This document shows positions 41,750 to 52,714 of a stretch of 64,000 nt of DNA, piece by piece (position 1 is the first letter of the stretch; each line of letters starts with the position of its first letter). This DNA is from Aphrocallistes beatrix (lineage: Eukaryota > Porifera > Hexactinellida > Sceptrulophora > Aphrocallistidae), in the NCBI GenBank assembly GCA_963281255.1, contig OY725505.1, positions 682,001 to 746,000 on the forward strand, read 5' to 3'. The position numbers and the translations under genes were made by a program. The notes beneath the pieces are model-generated. The model saw only the letters and a program-made list of their open reading frames with translations. It made no database searches and was not told where the DNA came from.

Positions 41750-43040
41750 TTGGGAATTTTTTCCTCTATATATATATTGTAAACAAAGGTCAACGAATAA
41801 TTTTTCATATGGATCCGAAAATATGATATTCGAAATCTACACTCCTGAAAACCCCATGTCAACCGTTGAAAGCAAGTTTCTAGCATATTTTTGAGATTTG
41901 TTTACTTTATGTTTCTATTGTAAACAAAAGTAAACAAATTAATTGTCAAACTTACTCGAAAATATTATATTCGAAATCTACACCCCTGAAAACCCATTCA
42001 ACCTTTGGAAGCAAGTCTCATGCTTATTTTGGTAATTTGTTTACTTTATGTATCTATTGTAAACAAAAGTATACAAATAATTTATCATATCGAAATATGA
42101 TATTCGAAATTTACACCCCTAAAAAACCCTTGTCAACCGTTGGAAGCTAGTCTCTAGCATAATTTTCAAAATTCGTCAAATCGTGTGAAAATATGTATAT
42201 AAAGGTGTGAACATATCAAATAACCTTTTTTACTGCCATTACACTATCATATATAATTGAGACATTTATAGAAGTTATTGCATCTCTACGACTTCCCAAT
42301 TCTTCAATCAATTCGGACAAACAAACAAACAAACAAACAAACAAACAAACAAACAAACAAACAAACAAACAAACAAACAAACAAACAAACAAACAAACAA
42401 ACAAACAAACAGACAAAAAATCCTAGCATTTTAATATATAAGATACTCCAAATTAGAAATACTGCAGAGATTTTCATTCAACATATTAGCAATTTGATTA
42501 CATTGATTCAATAGTTTGAGTACATTTTATTAAAATTGCTATTGTGGGACAAAGTCAACGCTTAGGGCCAAAGTCGCCCCAATTTACGGTACTTAAAATC
42601 TACAACTCTGAAACCCCCGTGTCAACCTCTAGAAGCCAGTATCTAGCCTATTTTTATAAAATATTTACTCCGTGTATCTAATATAAACAAAAGTAAACAA
42701 ATAATTTATCATACTATCTGAAAATATAATATTCGAAATCTATACCCTAAAGATTCCGTGTCAACTGCTGGAAGCTAGTCTCTAGCTTATTTTCGTAATT
42801 TGTTTGTTTTATATAACTATTGAAACAAAAGTAAACAATTAATTTAACATATCGATCTGAAAATATAATATCCGAAATCTACACCCCTAAAACCACATGT
42901 CAACCATTGGAAGATAGTCTCTAGCGAATTTTTTAAAATTCATCAAATGGTGATAAAAATATAAGGTGTGAAAAGATGCACAAAACTTTATTGTTGCAAT
43001 ATACTATATGGAATATAATTGAGACATCTATATAATCTAT
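41750..43040. repeat. Satellite of about 136-140 bp in a higher-order duplication
   Basis: Units share ATATTCGAAATCTACACCCC, CCATGTCAACCGTTGGAAG and TTGTAAACAAAAGTAAACAA. They start near 41830, 41965 and 42102, and again near 42590, 42728 and 42868. Each group of three is followed by the same non-satellite tail (GTGTGAA..., ATAATTGAGACATCTAT), so the whole block is duplicated. The (AAAC)n tract separates the two halves. Confidence 0.88.
42317..42411. repeat. (AAAC)n microsatellite
   Basis: About 24 uninterrupted tetranucleotides; open frames across it are artefacts. Confidence 0.97.
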
Positions 43041-43059
43041 TGCTTTGAAGTATTAAAAA

Positions 43060-43485
43060 TACAAGCCAGCTTCGTTTGCTTGCGCTGCGCGGCTGGCGGA
43101 CACTATGCGTTCGCCGGAGGCACAATTTGGGCGCCTAGGGTCACATTGATTAATTCTAAGGGAGATAACATCTGTAAATACGTCTTTCCTACTATTATAA
43201 TCGATATCGCACGAAAGATAACCAAATTTGTTCATTTTTAAAATTTTGGTGCGTAATGATGACGTTATAACAAAGTGATGAATCATCATTTTTTGATGAT
43301 AGTTGCATCAAATGTGAGATATATTAATAATTATCAAAAAGTGACAATTACGTCATAATTCCATGATGAGTGGACATTTTCGTCTGAGGTCAGAACCTAG
43401 TGAAGCCATAGGCAAAAGACTCCTACATGCCAAAAATCAGCATTCTGTTCCTGGCATTTTCTTCAATCAATTCGTTACAGATCAA
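43060..43485 (-). mobile_element. CRE-MITE copy E
   Basis: Reverse orientation with the GCGCTGCGCGGCTGGCGGAC end and the CAATCAATTCGTTACAG end. Both CRE positions are mutated (GATGACGTTATAAC, AATTACGTCATAATT), unlike most other copies. Confidence 0.82.
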
Positions 43486-44453
43486 AAATGTATATTTTGG
43501 AAACTGTTTTATTTTTTGGTATTTTACTGTTTATAATCATAATTCGTTGTATAAAAAAATTCATTTGGTTTCTATATGTTCTCTATGAGTTATTCAAATT
43601 TTTGCACCTGTAAACGCTTTCTATATATAATGTACTACTTCCGATAAAGCCATAACATAATTTCCACGTCTAGATTCGATGGTTTACGAGTTATTAGACA
43701 AATTATCACTTTGGTCACATTTGGTCATTTGTCTAATAATTCGTAAACCATATCTTCAACTAAATTTGACTTTTTCTATTTTAAAGAAAGTCAATTTTGA
43801 AATTTTAAAGTCCCGAGATATAGGAATCTAAAGTTTTAATGGTTTAAGGATAAATATAGCATTAAACAGTATTTAATCGCATTTATATTGATGAATTAGA
43901 TATATTACAATAAATTTTGGTGAAAATAGCAAAAGCATAATGAAAATTCAAAAATTTTCTTGAGGCCTTAGTATCCGAATATTTTAGAACAATTGGGAAA
44001 TATAATTCATACTCCTAGCACTGGAAAGTATAATCCATCGGTTTAGATTGAATAACGAACTTCTAAAAAGTATATTAGGAAGTTAGAGCGAGTGTCTACG
44101 ACTTTTATCTTTTAAGTTGAGATTTTGAAAAATGCTACGTCATCACGTGATAAAAATTTAAAACTTAGCATTCCATACGATGTAGTATAAATACGTATTA
44201 TCAAAGAATCAGATATATACCGTCATAAAAAGTATATTAGGAATTGAGAGCTAGAATTTAGGTATATATTTCCAGAGATAGTGAGGAATCTGTTTTTGGA
44301 CCATACATGGGGGGCTTTGACCGAATCTGGGAGGTAAATTTTTTTACCTTAATTGCTACATTTGGGAACATATTCCATGACAATATTCGCCATTTTCTAA
44401 TATAGTCAAAGTTCTCCATAGAATTTGTATTACAATTAAATCAATGATAAATC
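43486..44453. other. Intergenic with an R1-type palindrome
   Basis: The 43675-43755 palindrome (TCGATGGTTTACGAGTTATT, inverted) is a diverged R1 core. Otherwise AT-rich and unassigned. Confidence 0.6.
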
Positions 44454-45175
44454 CAGGGCCGGATCACCCAATAGACTAAGTAGGCTGCAGCCTAGGGGCC
44501 CCGAAAAATATGATCATCGTAATTTTTTTATTGTAATTGATTCAATTTAGATCAATCAAAGTGATAATTATTCTTCCTTTCTTACAATTCCATTAGTTAT
44601 TTCCTATTTCAATTATTCCAATTAGATATTTATTTCCTTTACCCAACGCTAACATGTCTGCACCCTCTAGGCATAAATCTGGTGCAGAGAAGAGAAATAG
44701 ACATCAAAAAATCAATGATCGTGATGAAAAAATGTTGGCAAAGATTCCGAAACTGACAAACATATTTCCAACGGTGACTTTGTCCAAATCCAAACCAGAT
44801 GAAGTGGAAATCCCCACAGATACATGTAGTAGTAGTGACCCGTCATCGCAAGCCATGGATATTCAGCCAGTAGCCAGAGGCTGAGGCTGAGTTCACGGTG
44901 GATACCTTGGAAACGACTGTTCCAGCTGCTTCACCTGTGTCTGTGCATGATACAGATATAGCAAAATGGCCTGAAGAAATAACTCAAAATATGTGCGAAT
45001 ATTGGGCACAATGTGGAAGTGAAGATCGTCAGCATTCCGATGTTAACTTTGAGGCATCAAAGATCGTTGACGGAAATCGACAAGCCCGATATTTTTCCAA
45101 ATGTTTGTTTACCTACATTCATCCGCTCACAGAGAGAAGAATTCCAAGAACGTGGCTGTGTTATTCTCCCTTATT
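44454..45175 (+). pseudogene. hAT transposase (ZMYM1-like), 5' end and TTF zinc-finger region
   Basis: CAGGGCCGGATCACC ... CCTAGGGGCCCC at 44454-44505 is a typical hAT left terminus. The frame from 44654 reads MSAPSRHKSGAEKRNRHQ and MLAKIPKLTNIF, the standard start of ZMYM1-like transposases. A stop and frame change near 44884-44898 come next. Then WPEEITQNMCEYWAQCG, ARYFSKCLFTYIHPLTERRI and RTWLCYSP make a TTF-type zinc-finger region. Coding stops at a duplicated TTATTCTCCC. Confidence 0.8.
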
Positions 45176-45403
45176 CTCCCTGAACAGCTGTTCACCCATG
45201 ATTGTTATGAACTCATTGCACACTGTTGATGATAGGTATGTGGTTGAGCCACGTCCATTTCCATTATGTTGAAGTTTTGTGCTTTTCCATGTGTGCAGCT
45301 AGGAATGGGTCAAACTTGGAAATTAGTTCCAACACACCGAGGTAGTTTCCATTTGATTTTGAACCGACGATTTCATCTTGGCCACGGAATGGCAACCTTC
45401 TTT
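45176..45403 (-). pseudogene. hAT transposase DUF4371 segment, inverted
   Basis: On the minus strand: DEIVGSKSNGNYLGVLELIS, KFDPFLAAHMEKHKTST, and, after a shift, a YLSSTVCNEFITIMGEQL-like stretch. This DUF4371 block should follow the TTF region on the same strand but is inverted here. It runs into the assembly gap. Confidence 0.75.
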
Positions 45404-45603
45404 NNNNNNNNNNNNNNNNNNNNNNNNNNNNNNNNNNNNNNNNNNNNNNNNNNNNNNNNNNNNNNNNNNNNNNNNNNNNNNNNNNNNNNNNNNNNNNNNN
45501 NNNNNNNNNNNNNNNNNNNNNNNNNNNNNNNNNNNNNNNNNNNNNNNNNNNNNNNNNNNNNNNNNNNNNNNNNNNNNNNNNNNNNNNNNNNNNNNNNNNN
45601 NNN
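45404..45603. other. Assembly gap, 200 N
   Basis: Exactly 200 N, a likely placeholder length. Frames drawn through it are not real, and order and distance across it are uncertain. Confidence 0.98.
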
Positions 45604-47430
45604 AGTAGGACCTCCTACATCACGTTGGGCTGCCGTTCTGACCGACAGGCGTGTGTCTGGTACTTGTTCAGGGTGTAATAGTTGAGTCGTATTACTTGGT
45701 GTAATATCTGAGTAAGACAAGGGAGTAGAAATTATGCCATGTTTGGTGCCAATCATAAATGCAGACCCATCTGAGATCACCTTCATTACGACCCCAATGA
45801 GACTGGTCGGACCAAGGGGGGCCCTATCTACTAGTGGAATGGAGATCCTTACATTATCCCCAGCATGGATAGCCTTCAATCGCTTATTGCTTGACGTTAT
45901 CATGTCTTCACCCTGTTTACACAGCCCATGGAATGCGACCTTGCGATTCGATTGCCTTTGCAGTTCATGTGTACAGTAATCATCCCTTGAGCAAAAGTAT
46001 TGTACGTCCCTATCCCCATATGGCTCTACACTGGATAAACAGTCTGAGTGGAAGTTGAGGTTATCTGTACAGTAGGAACATTTAACGAATGGCGTAGCTT
46101 CATCACTCAGTTCATAATTAGCACAAGCATTCTCGTTAAATCGGAGTTTTGGATCGACATCGGGAGGAAGAAGTCTATCATTTGGGTTAACAAATGGTAT
46201 AATATCAGTCCTAATAAGCGGTCTAACCTCCAAGTCGTAAGTATCCTCATCCTGAACTAGTACTGGATGCAACTCTGAGAGAATTGCTTCATCCAGCTCG
46301 TCAGTAGAAGCGAGAGGCGAGGAGGGAACTTCAACTTCGGTGTACTCGTGGACAGGTTCTGGGCTATATGAAGAACATGGCTGAAGCTGTTGGTCTCTAT
46401 CCACTTGGTTAGAAACATCGGCTGAAGGAATTGGCACATCCGGCTGACAAAGAGTCATGCGAGAGAGTGGGGGTAGGATAGGCGTGCTCGATTGTGGGAC
46501 AGGAACTGCTGTAGTCTCGGTAGTTTGAGTAGAGAATTCGATGATCTGGCCACCCATCTGTAGAGCTTTCTCCACATCGTCCTCGGTGTGGAGCGAGTCT
46601 ACCAGCTCCTGGGGTAGCATCAAATCTACAGATAGATCAGGGGGACTCCTCCCAAAGTGTACCTCAAAGGGACTACGGCCCAGAGCAGAATGTTTAACAG
46701 TATTATAAGTATATTGAACATATTTTAACTCACTCACCCATCGCTCCATTGGCTTTTTCAATGATTTGAGGCGGGCAAAGAGCAGCTTCTCGACATCCTG
46801 GTTGGCTCGCTCAATGCATCCTTGATCTGTGGATTTCCGAGGCCTTCCATGTACGAATCGTGTGCTCTTCCACTGAGTAAGCAGTGCCGTATTCAGCATG
46901 TTATTACTAAATTCACGTCCGTATCTGTATGCCATGTTCACAGAATATAGAGAGCAGGTGTTCACACACCTCTTCAGCTGACTTCGTTTTAAGCGCTCTC
47001 AACACAATAAACTTGCTAAAGCAGTCCTGGTAATTGAGGATGTATTTGTACCCGTTATCCTCCATCATTCGTAAATCTATCAGGTCAGGCTTGTGGACAA
47101 TCCTTTTCGTAGTCACCTTCCCCTTCTTCTCCTGGCATATAGGGCAGAGTCGTAAAAATATGTCCAAGATCGAGCGAGTAATGTGCAGTTTATGTCTCTC
47201 CAAATAGGCCCACATTCTAAACCTCCCTGCATGACAGAGCTTGTCGTGTGCTTTGCAGAGAGTCTCGTAAACATCTTCCTTGGCAACTACTAATGCGCGT
47301 TCTCTCCCTTTTCTTCGAAACTCTCCACCTTCGTATGCAGCTCGACAATATCACCAAACCGACAGACGCTGTACTTCTCAGCTGCTCGAAGGTGGATGCT
47401 TTTGTCAACTTCATCATTAGAATTAACTAA
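45604..47430 (-). pseudogene. Retroviral-type integrase protein (KRBA2/Ginger-like), damaged
   Basis: From the right: AHDKLCHAGRFRMWAYLERH and CPICQEKKGK form the zinc region. PDLIDLRMMEDNGYKYILNY holds the first catalytic Asp. HGRPRKSTDQGCIERANQDV carries the Glu, and VQYTYNTVKHSALGRSPFEV follows. Around 46910-46935 the segment that should carry the second Asp (DNG type) reads YRYGREFSNN with a frame break, so the catalytic triad is lost. The C-terminal 300 residues have a cysteine-rich patch (CSYCTDNLNFHSDC) and AGDNVRISIPLVDRAPLGP, a small beta domain seen after such integrases. The end is hidden by the gap. Confidence 0.78.
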
Positions 47431-47510
47431 CAAACTTATTATCTCTTCATTTCTTCCTGGGTTAATGGCTGCTTAAGACCTGTTTTTTTAAAAACAAGTT
47501 CATCCTCTCT

Positions 47511-47646
47511 TAACAGAGCAAGTGACAACTGAATTACACCCTGTCCCTTATAACAGAACAAGTAACAACTGAATTACACCCTGTCCCATATAACAGAGCA
47601 AGTAACAACTGAATTACACTCTGTCCCTCGTAACAGAGCAAGTAAC
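47511..47646. repeat. 40-bp tandem repeat, about 3.4 copies
   Basis: The unit begins TAACAGAGCAAGTAACAACT and ends CACCCTGTCCC plus a variable triplet. Confidence 0.9.
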
Positions 47647-47939
47647 TAGTACAAATGACTCATACCTTTGTTGAATTGTTAATATTTTTAATTAATTGTT
47701 GTGCATTGCTAATTACTGTTAACATTAATGAGTTTTATATTGGATTTTCTCAACTGGTAACCATAATCTTGACTACACTCACGCATAACGCATAACGCAA
47801 TAAGATTAAATAAATCTACAATTTCTTATCAACCCATGATGTATGATGCTCCCATCAAATTTAGGTTAACTCAACACTTTGGCTCAGCCAAAGTTGCTTT
47901 TAGCCAAGATTTAGCCAAGATTCTAAAATCTTGGTCAAT

Positions 47940-48800
47940 TTACACTTTGGTCCATAACATATCCAATAATTAAATACGCTAGATACTTCCATGCGTTACT
48001 ATATAGGAACTGTGAGTTCAGTCATCTAAGAGCCGTAAGAGATAATTGTATTTTCACTTGATTCTCCGGTTGTCAATAGTTTACTAACTGTTAAACAGAG
48101 CATTCAGCGATCCTTAACTATAATTGGAGCGCACACTCGCACAGGTCCTAGAAAAAGGAGTGTGCTCCTCTATTTGCTCATTCAAAATACTTTTTGAAAT
48201 TTATTTCCAAAATAATGGGTTATTTATTGAAATTTATTCCAACATTCGAATACGATTGAAATAATCGAAAATTATTTACTACTATATTATATATTCCTTT
48301 TTTAAATCCATTTTCAAATTAAACTTTATCTTGAATTTAACTTCAGGTGAAAACGGTGAGAAAAAGTATTAGATATCAGGAGAAATTGTGGAAACAAATT
48401 TATTGAATGGAGTGCGCTCCTCAAAGATTGGAGCGCTGCCCCGGCTTCCGAACCTCAAGTAGTAGTGCGCTTCTTTAATACTCTGCTATTAAATAATAAA
48501 ATAATAAACTATAGCTATTTAGTACATAATGGATACATTTAATAGCTTTTATAGTTTCTCTTCACATACACTAACACACTTGGATAGCTGCTTGAAAGAA
48601 AACGTAAGTGAAATGACTAACTTCAGTCTTAGTATGCTATTTATAGAAATGATTTGTATTTAGCTTATACATTCTAAATATATATCAATTAATATAACCA
48701 TGACTTCCATTTGAATTAACATACTAATTCATTTGCCAAATATAATTAAATAATGTCTAACTTTGCAAATTTCTGATCATCTTGTTTATCAAGGGATTGA
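47940..48800. repeat. Inverted segmental duplication, arm 1 (pairs with 60960-61810)
   Basis: Shared landmarks in opposite orientation are TCATCTAAGAGCCGTAAGAG, CACATACACTAACACACTTG, ATGACTAACTTCAGTCTTAG and TTCTGATCATCTTG. Divergence is visible by eye, so it is older than the 1.15-kb NHL duplication. Both arms carry the same hAT insertion. Confidence 0.88.
48096..48485. mobile_element. Non-autonomous hAT element
   Basis: CAGAGCATTCAGCG ... GGAGCGCAC at the left and GTGCGCTTCTTTAATACTCTG at the right; flanks CTGTTAAA and CTATTAAA are an 8-bp duplication with one change. The orthologous insertion is at 61295-61677. Confidence 0.85.
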
Positions 48801-49572
48801 ATAGACTAAAGTGGGCGCGTATTTGGTCCCAAGGATCATAATTAGGCGTATGATTTAGTCGCGCGGCATAAGCCTACTTAGCCGCGTGGCATAAAAATGC
48901 AGAGTTTAGGCGCGTAGAAAAATGGTGGAGCCCATTTAGGCGTATGACTTCGGAAAGCTGGATGAAACATTGATTGTCATTGTTATTAATAATTTAAAGC
49001 CACAACTAATGATAATTTTATTAAAGGGTATAGCAATAACAAAGGTTATGTGCATATTTTCACACCATTTGACGAATTTTGAAAAATACAAGCACGTTCT
49101 GGAATCTCCTCATTGAAAATGGATTAAAAATGAATTTGGTGATTTTTTTTTGAATTCGTGGAATAAGATCATTAAAAGGTCAAATAATTAAGAACATATG
49201 TGTGATAAAGTAAACGGGAGGTGTTCAGTACAATAACCAGTGATAAAAAGTAATTATGCAACTTCACGTGGATTTTTCCCAATTTTCTCCCCCTAAAAAT
49301 GGGACAAAGTGGTAGTATACCATTTCATAAACTGTTTATTCCCCAGCCTAAAACCATAATGCTACAAATAAATCAATATTTATGGGGTTTTTTATATGTA
49401 GAATTTAATGGAAGGATCAATTTTAATCCAAATTTTCTCAGAAATGAAATACAGCCTTAGGGAACTCAAAATTCGCGTTCGAAGGCAGTATCCTAAACTG
49501 ATATACTTAAATTGGATGTAGGAACCACAATAATTGTCCTATCACAGTAATTCTGTATGCAAATCGAAAGTT
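48801..49572. other. Intergenic, nothing recognised
   Basis: Degenerate TTAGGCGCGTA-type repeats occur at 48810-48950. The rest is AT-rich. Confidence 0.5.
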
Positions 49573-50157
49573 GGGCCCTTATTCGCTAAACTTCTTAACT
49601 TAAGTTTTGCTTAACTTTAAGCAAAAACTAATTATTTGCTTAAACTTAAAAATAATATTTAGTTTTTAACTTAAGTCATGTCTGGGGTTGACTTAACTCT
49701 TAAAATATTTTGTAAATCGTGTTTTCTCGGTCTATAAATTAGTATAAAAGCTTGAGGCAGTTTTTATTTCTGTTTTATGAATCATTGACGCGCTAGGAGT
49801 GTTTTGTCAGTTCTGTCATTGTGGTATTAAAATGAAAGTTGGCGAATAACTGCTAGAATATTATTAGAATGCAAATGTTTTCGAAGAGTGATTGAGATGT
49901 GTGAAGAATCTACAGGGTGGGGAATATTTTCTGCTACAAGCTTCATTAGGCATAAAATTCCTTATACTCAAATGATCTTAGTTATTATGGTCCTTAGAGA
50001 TTTTAATTCGAATATCCTAAATGATTTAAAAGATTTTTCGATTCTATGACACTTTTTTTTCTCTCAAAACTCACCATACAAAAAATGTGTTTTGTACAGT
50101 GAGTTTTGAGAAAAAAAATATGTCCCGGTCCGCAGCGAAAATCGTGAATCAGGGCCC
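49573..50157. mobile_element. Harbinger-type MITE
   Basis: GGGCCCTTATTCGC at the left and GTGAATCAGGGCCC at the right form short inverted ends of the Harbinger style. There is no three-base target duplication I can call. Confidence 0.6.
50056..50114. repeat. Hairpin: inserted inverted copy
   Basis: CTCAAAACTCACCATACAAAA and a near-complement TTTTGTACAGTGAGTTTTGAG. The sister copy at 50530-50570 has only one arm, so the other was added here. Confidence 0.85.
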
Positions 50158-50492
50158 ACTGCTTTTCAAGTTATCTTCCCAAAGTCTTCAAATTCTAGGA
50201 AAAATTAGCTCACACATTTTCCTCGAACACTCTAAATATGTAGAGATATAAGATTTTCAGATCAGTGCATTTTGAAGACCATTTGGATCAGATTTCTTTG
50301 TGATACGAAAAAAGTGCCATTTTGGGGAATTTTGCAAAATGTACCGAATTTGAACTGCGACTCAATAACTTTTTCTCGTTTCTGATAACGAATTCAGTGG
50401 ATTTATGGAATATTTATATGACGAATGAAAGCTACCAGGTGTTAAATCGTCATGGGGACATCGATTATGAAGACATTTTTTATGGAAGCAGT

Positions 50493-50709
50493 GGGCCCTG
50501 ATTCACGATTTTCGCTGCGGCCAGGACACATTTTCTTCTCAAAACTCACCATACAAAACACATTTCTAAGTCATAGAATCGAAAAATCTTTTAAAATCAT
50601 TGAAAATATTCGAATTACAAACTCTAAAGACCATAATAACTAAGATTGTTTGAGTATCAGAAATTTTATACCTAATGAAGCTTGTGGCAGAACTTATTCC
50701 CCACCCTGT
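50493..50709. repeat. Inverted second copy of the Harbinger-end segment
   Basis: GGGCCCTGATTCACG to CCCCACCCTGTA is the reverse complement of 49916-50157. The 335-bp spacer between them (50158-50492) holds nothing recognised. Confidence 0.85.
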
Positions 50710-51046
50710 AATTGTCTAAAAATATCAATGACATCCATGACATATTAAAATGATATAATTGGAAGTTGGCGAATAACTGCTAGAATATTATTAGTATACA
50801 AACGTTTTCGTAGAGTGATTGAGATGCGTAAAGAATCGAATTGCCTAAATATATTCATGACGTATTAAAATGTTGATATGATCCTAATGGAAGTTAGAGA
50901 ATAACTACTATAGAATATGAATAATTATTCTACAAACGTTTTCCAGAACAAACATCTGAAAACAAACTACTATATAAACTACTGCTGGAAACAGGAACAA
51001 AATAAATTCGAAATATCTCACGGAATAAGAAATACTGAAACAAATG

Positions 51047-51791
51047 GCAGAAAAATCCAAACCGCCGGGCAAAAAACTTTTCCACCGAAGAAATACACTC
51101 CTTAGTGGATTTAATTTTAGAGAAAAAATCCCAACTGTTTGGCAGTTTGAGTGCTTCCTTCAATGTCGAAGAGAAGAACACAGTTTGAGATGAAGTCGCG
51201 TCTGGATTGTCAGCACTTCATGGCACATCAAGGAATCGAGACGATGTTCTCAAAAAGTGGTCCAACCTCCTGAGCAAGCATAAACCACTAATTGCCGATA
51301 AGCTTGCTTCGATGAAAAAAACTGGCGGAGGTCCCTCTGGAAGTGAGCTAACTCCACTGGAGGAGAAAATCCAAAGGATCAAAGGGTAACAATTATTTGA
51401 GGGCATCGCTTCAAGGGTAGACATCACGAATGAACCTACTCACTCCCAAGTGTCTTATGATTCTGATCAAATGGTCACAAGCCCTCTGTTTTCAACGGAT
51501 GATGAGCAACCCAACCTGGCGGAACTACCCAGTCGAAAAAGAAAGTTTTCTTACCCAACTAACTGGCGCAACTGCAGATATGCAACTGACGAATACTGAA
51601 CAGATTTGTTAGAGAAGGAAGAAGAGAAGTTGACTGTAGTCAAAAGAATAGTGTCAAGTTTAGAGAGAATTGAATCGCACATGCAGAGAATAGGAGATAT
51701 GTTGCAGAATCTACCAGAGATGATCACAAACCAAAAAGCGATGTTATCTGCCTTGACACAGCCTCATATGCATCCATTCGCAGGACCATGA
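51047..51791 (+). pseudogene. Harbinger Myb/SANT-like DNA-binding protein
   Basis: After MAEKSKPPGKKLF the frame shifts near 51085, then reads SLVDLILEKKSQLFGSLSAS and NVEEKNTV. A stop follows where tryptophan is expected (TGA, 51186-51188). SALHGTSRNRDDVLKKWSNL and KKTGGGPSGSELTPLEEKI come next, the characteristic Myb-like and 'TGGGP...LTPLEEK' order of Harbinger's second protein. A C-terminal coil (LERIESHMQRIGDMLQNLPE) follows after further breaks. In intact elements this protein carries the transposase to DNA and the nucleus. Confidence 0.82.
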
Positions 51792-52126
51792 AGCGAATTC
51801 ATGGTCACAAATTGCTTGGATGTGTATAGAGTAAAATCCCTTTCAGTTAACATAGAGATCCTCATTCGTTGATGGCGAAGGATGGGAACATGGGAGCCAT
51901 CAATACATCCAAGAACTAGTGGAAACTTATATTTCTTTAAGAAATATTCTTGAATGACCCTTTGTCGAGTTGTATTCAGAAATTTGATATATGCTGGAAC
52001 TATGCTGGATAATGCTTTAGTCACAGCAGTTACGCATCTCGATACAGACATTTGCGGGATTACATGTGCGGATGCGATACTTGTCTGAGCTAGTTGTGTT
52101 GCTGCAATTGAGCAATTGAGTGGCAA
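51764..52126 (-). pseudogene. Harbinger transposase fragment
   Basis: MSVSRCVTAVTKALSSIVPA, then RVIQEYFLKKYKFPLVLGCI-DGSHVPI with the first catalytic Asp, is HARBI1-like. A frameshift follows. In another frame KGFYSIHIQAICDHEF, the next conserved block, is present but preceded by a stop. The fragment converges on the Myb-like gene and ends where that gene's frame ends, a layout used by Harbinger elements. Confidence 0.8.
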
Positions 52127-52714
52127 CGAACAGTAGATCGATGAAGTTCTCTAAGTTGGTAATAATATCAAATATCCAATAGAATTTCAGTCCTGTTTTA
52201 GTTTATCATTAATCGAAATTGTACCACATTAACAAACTAGAAGAATGTGAGTTAGTTCGTTAGTTGGATGTTAGTTATTTTTCAGAGAAATTCTCAATTT
52301 TTTTTGTTAGTTGCAAATAACGAGAATTGATAATGGAATATTTGCAAGAAATTTCTAGATATCATGTTAACTTAGTAGAAGTGTATTCTAGACATTTCTA
52401 AAAGATATTTATTTATGATATATATTTCATGATCATCCCCCAATGCAGATTACCTTACAGCTAAGTACTTTAGTTTGCTATAGAGAATGATGTTGTAGTT
52501 TCACTCGTGATGTGGATAGATATCAGTTAAGAAATTGCTCACGGTTCGTACAAGATAACTGGAGCTTTAGTTAATTAGCAAACCACAATTTCAGGATTTA
52601 TTATCCTTCTATCTATCGTCTCGAAACAATATAAATACATTTTTTATAATTTGAGATACAAATACCAAACACTAACAACAACCAAACAGTAATACTAACA
52701 GATCTGCAATTCCA
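52127..52714. other. Upstream region of the NmrA-like gene
   Basis: AT-rich, no frame; it contains the TATA-like box described separately. Confidence 0.55.
52630..52637 (+). promoter_or_regulatory. TATA-like box
   Basis: TATAAATA, 85 bases before the ATG of the NmrA-like gene; a short leader of about 50 bases would follow. Confidence 0.5.

Noticed and set aside
42216-42514. Frames encoding Thr-Asn-Lys-Gln or Cys-Leu-Phe-Val repeats
   Set aside because: They are translations of the (AAAC)n microsatellite.
45373-45685. Open frames running through the N block
   Set aside because: The residues are unknown and the frame is a product of the gap.
47511-47646. CRISPR-like array
   Set aside because: 40-bp units are directly adjacent without spacers.
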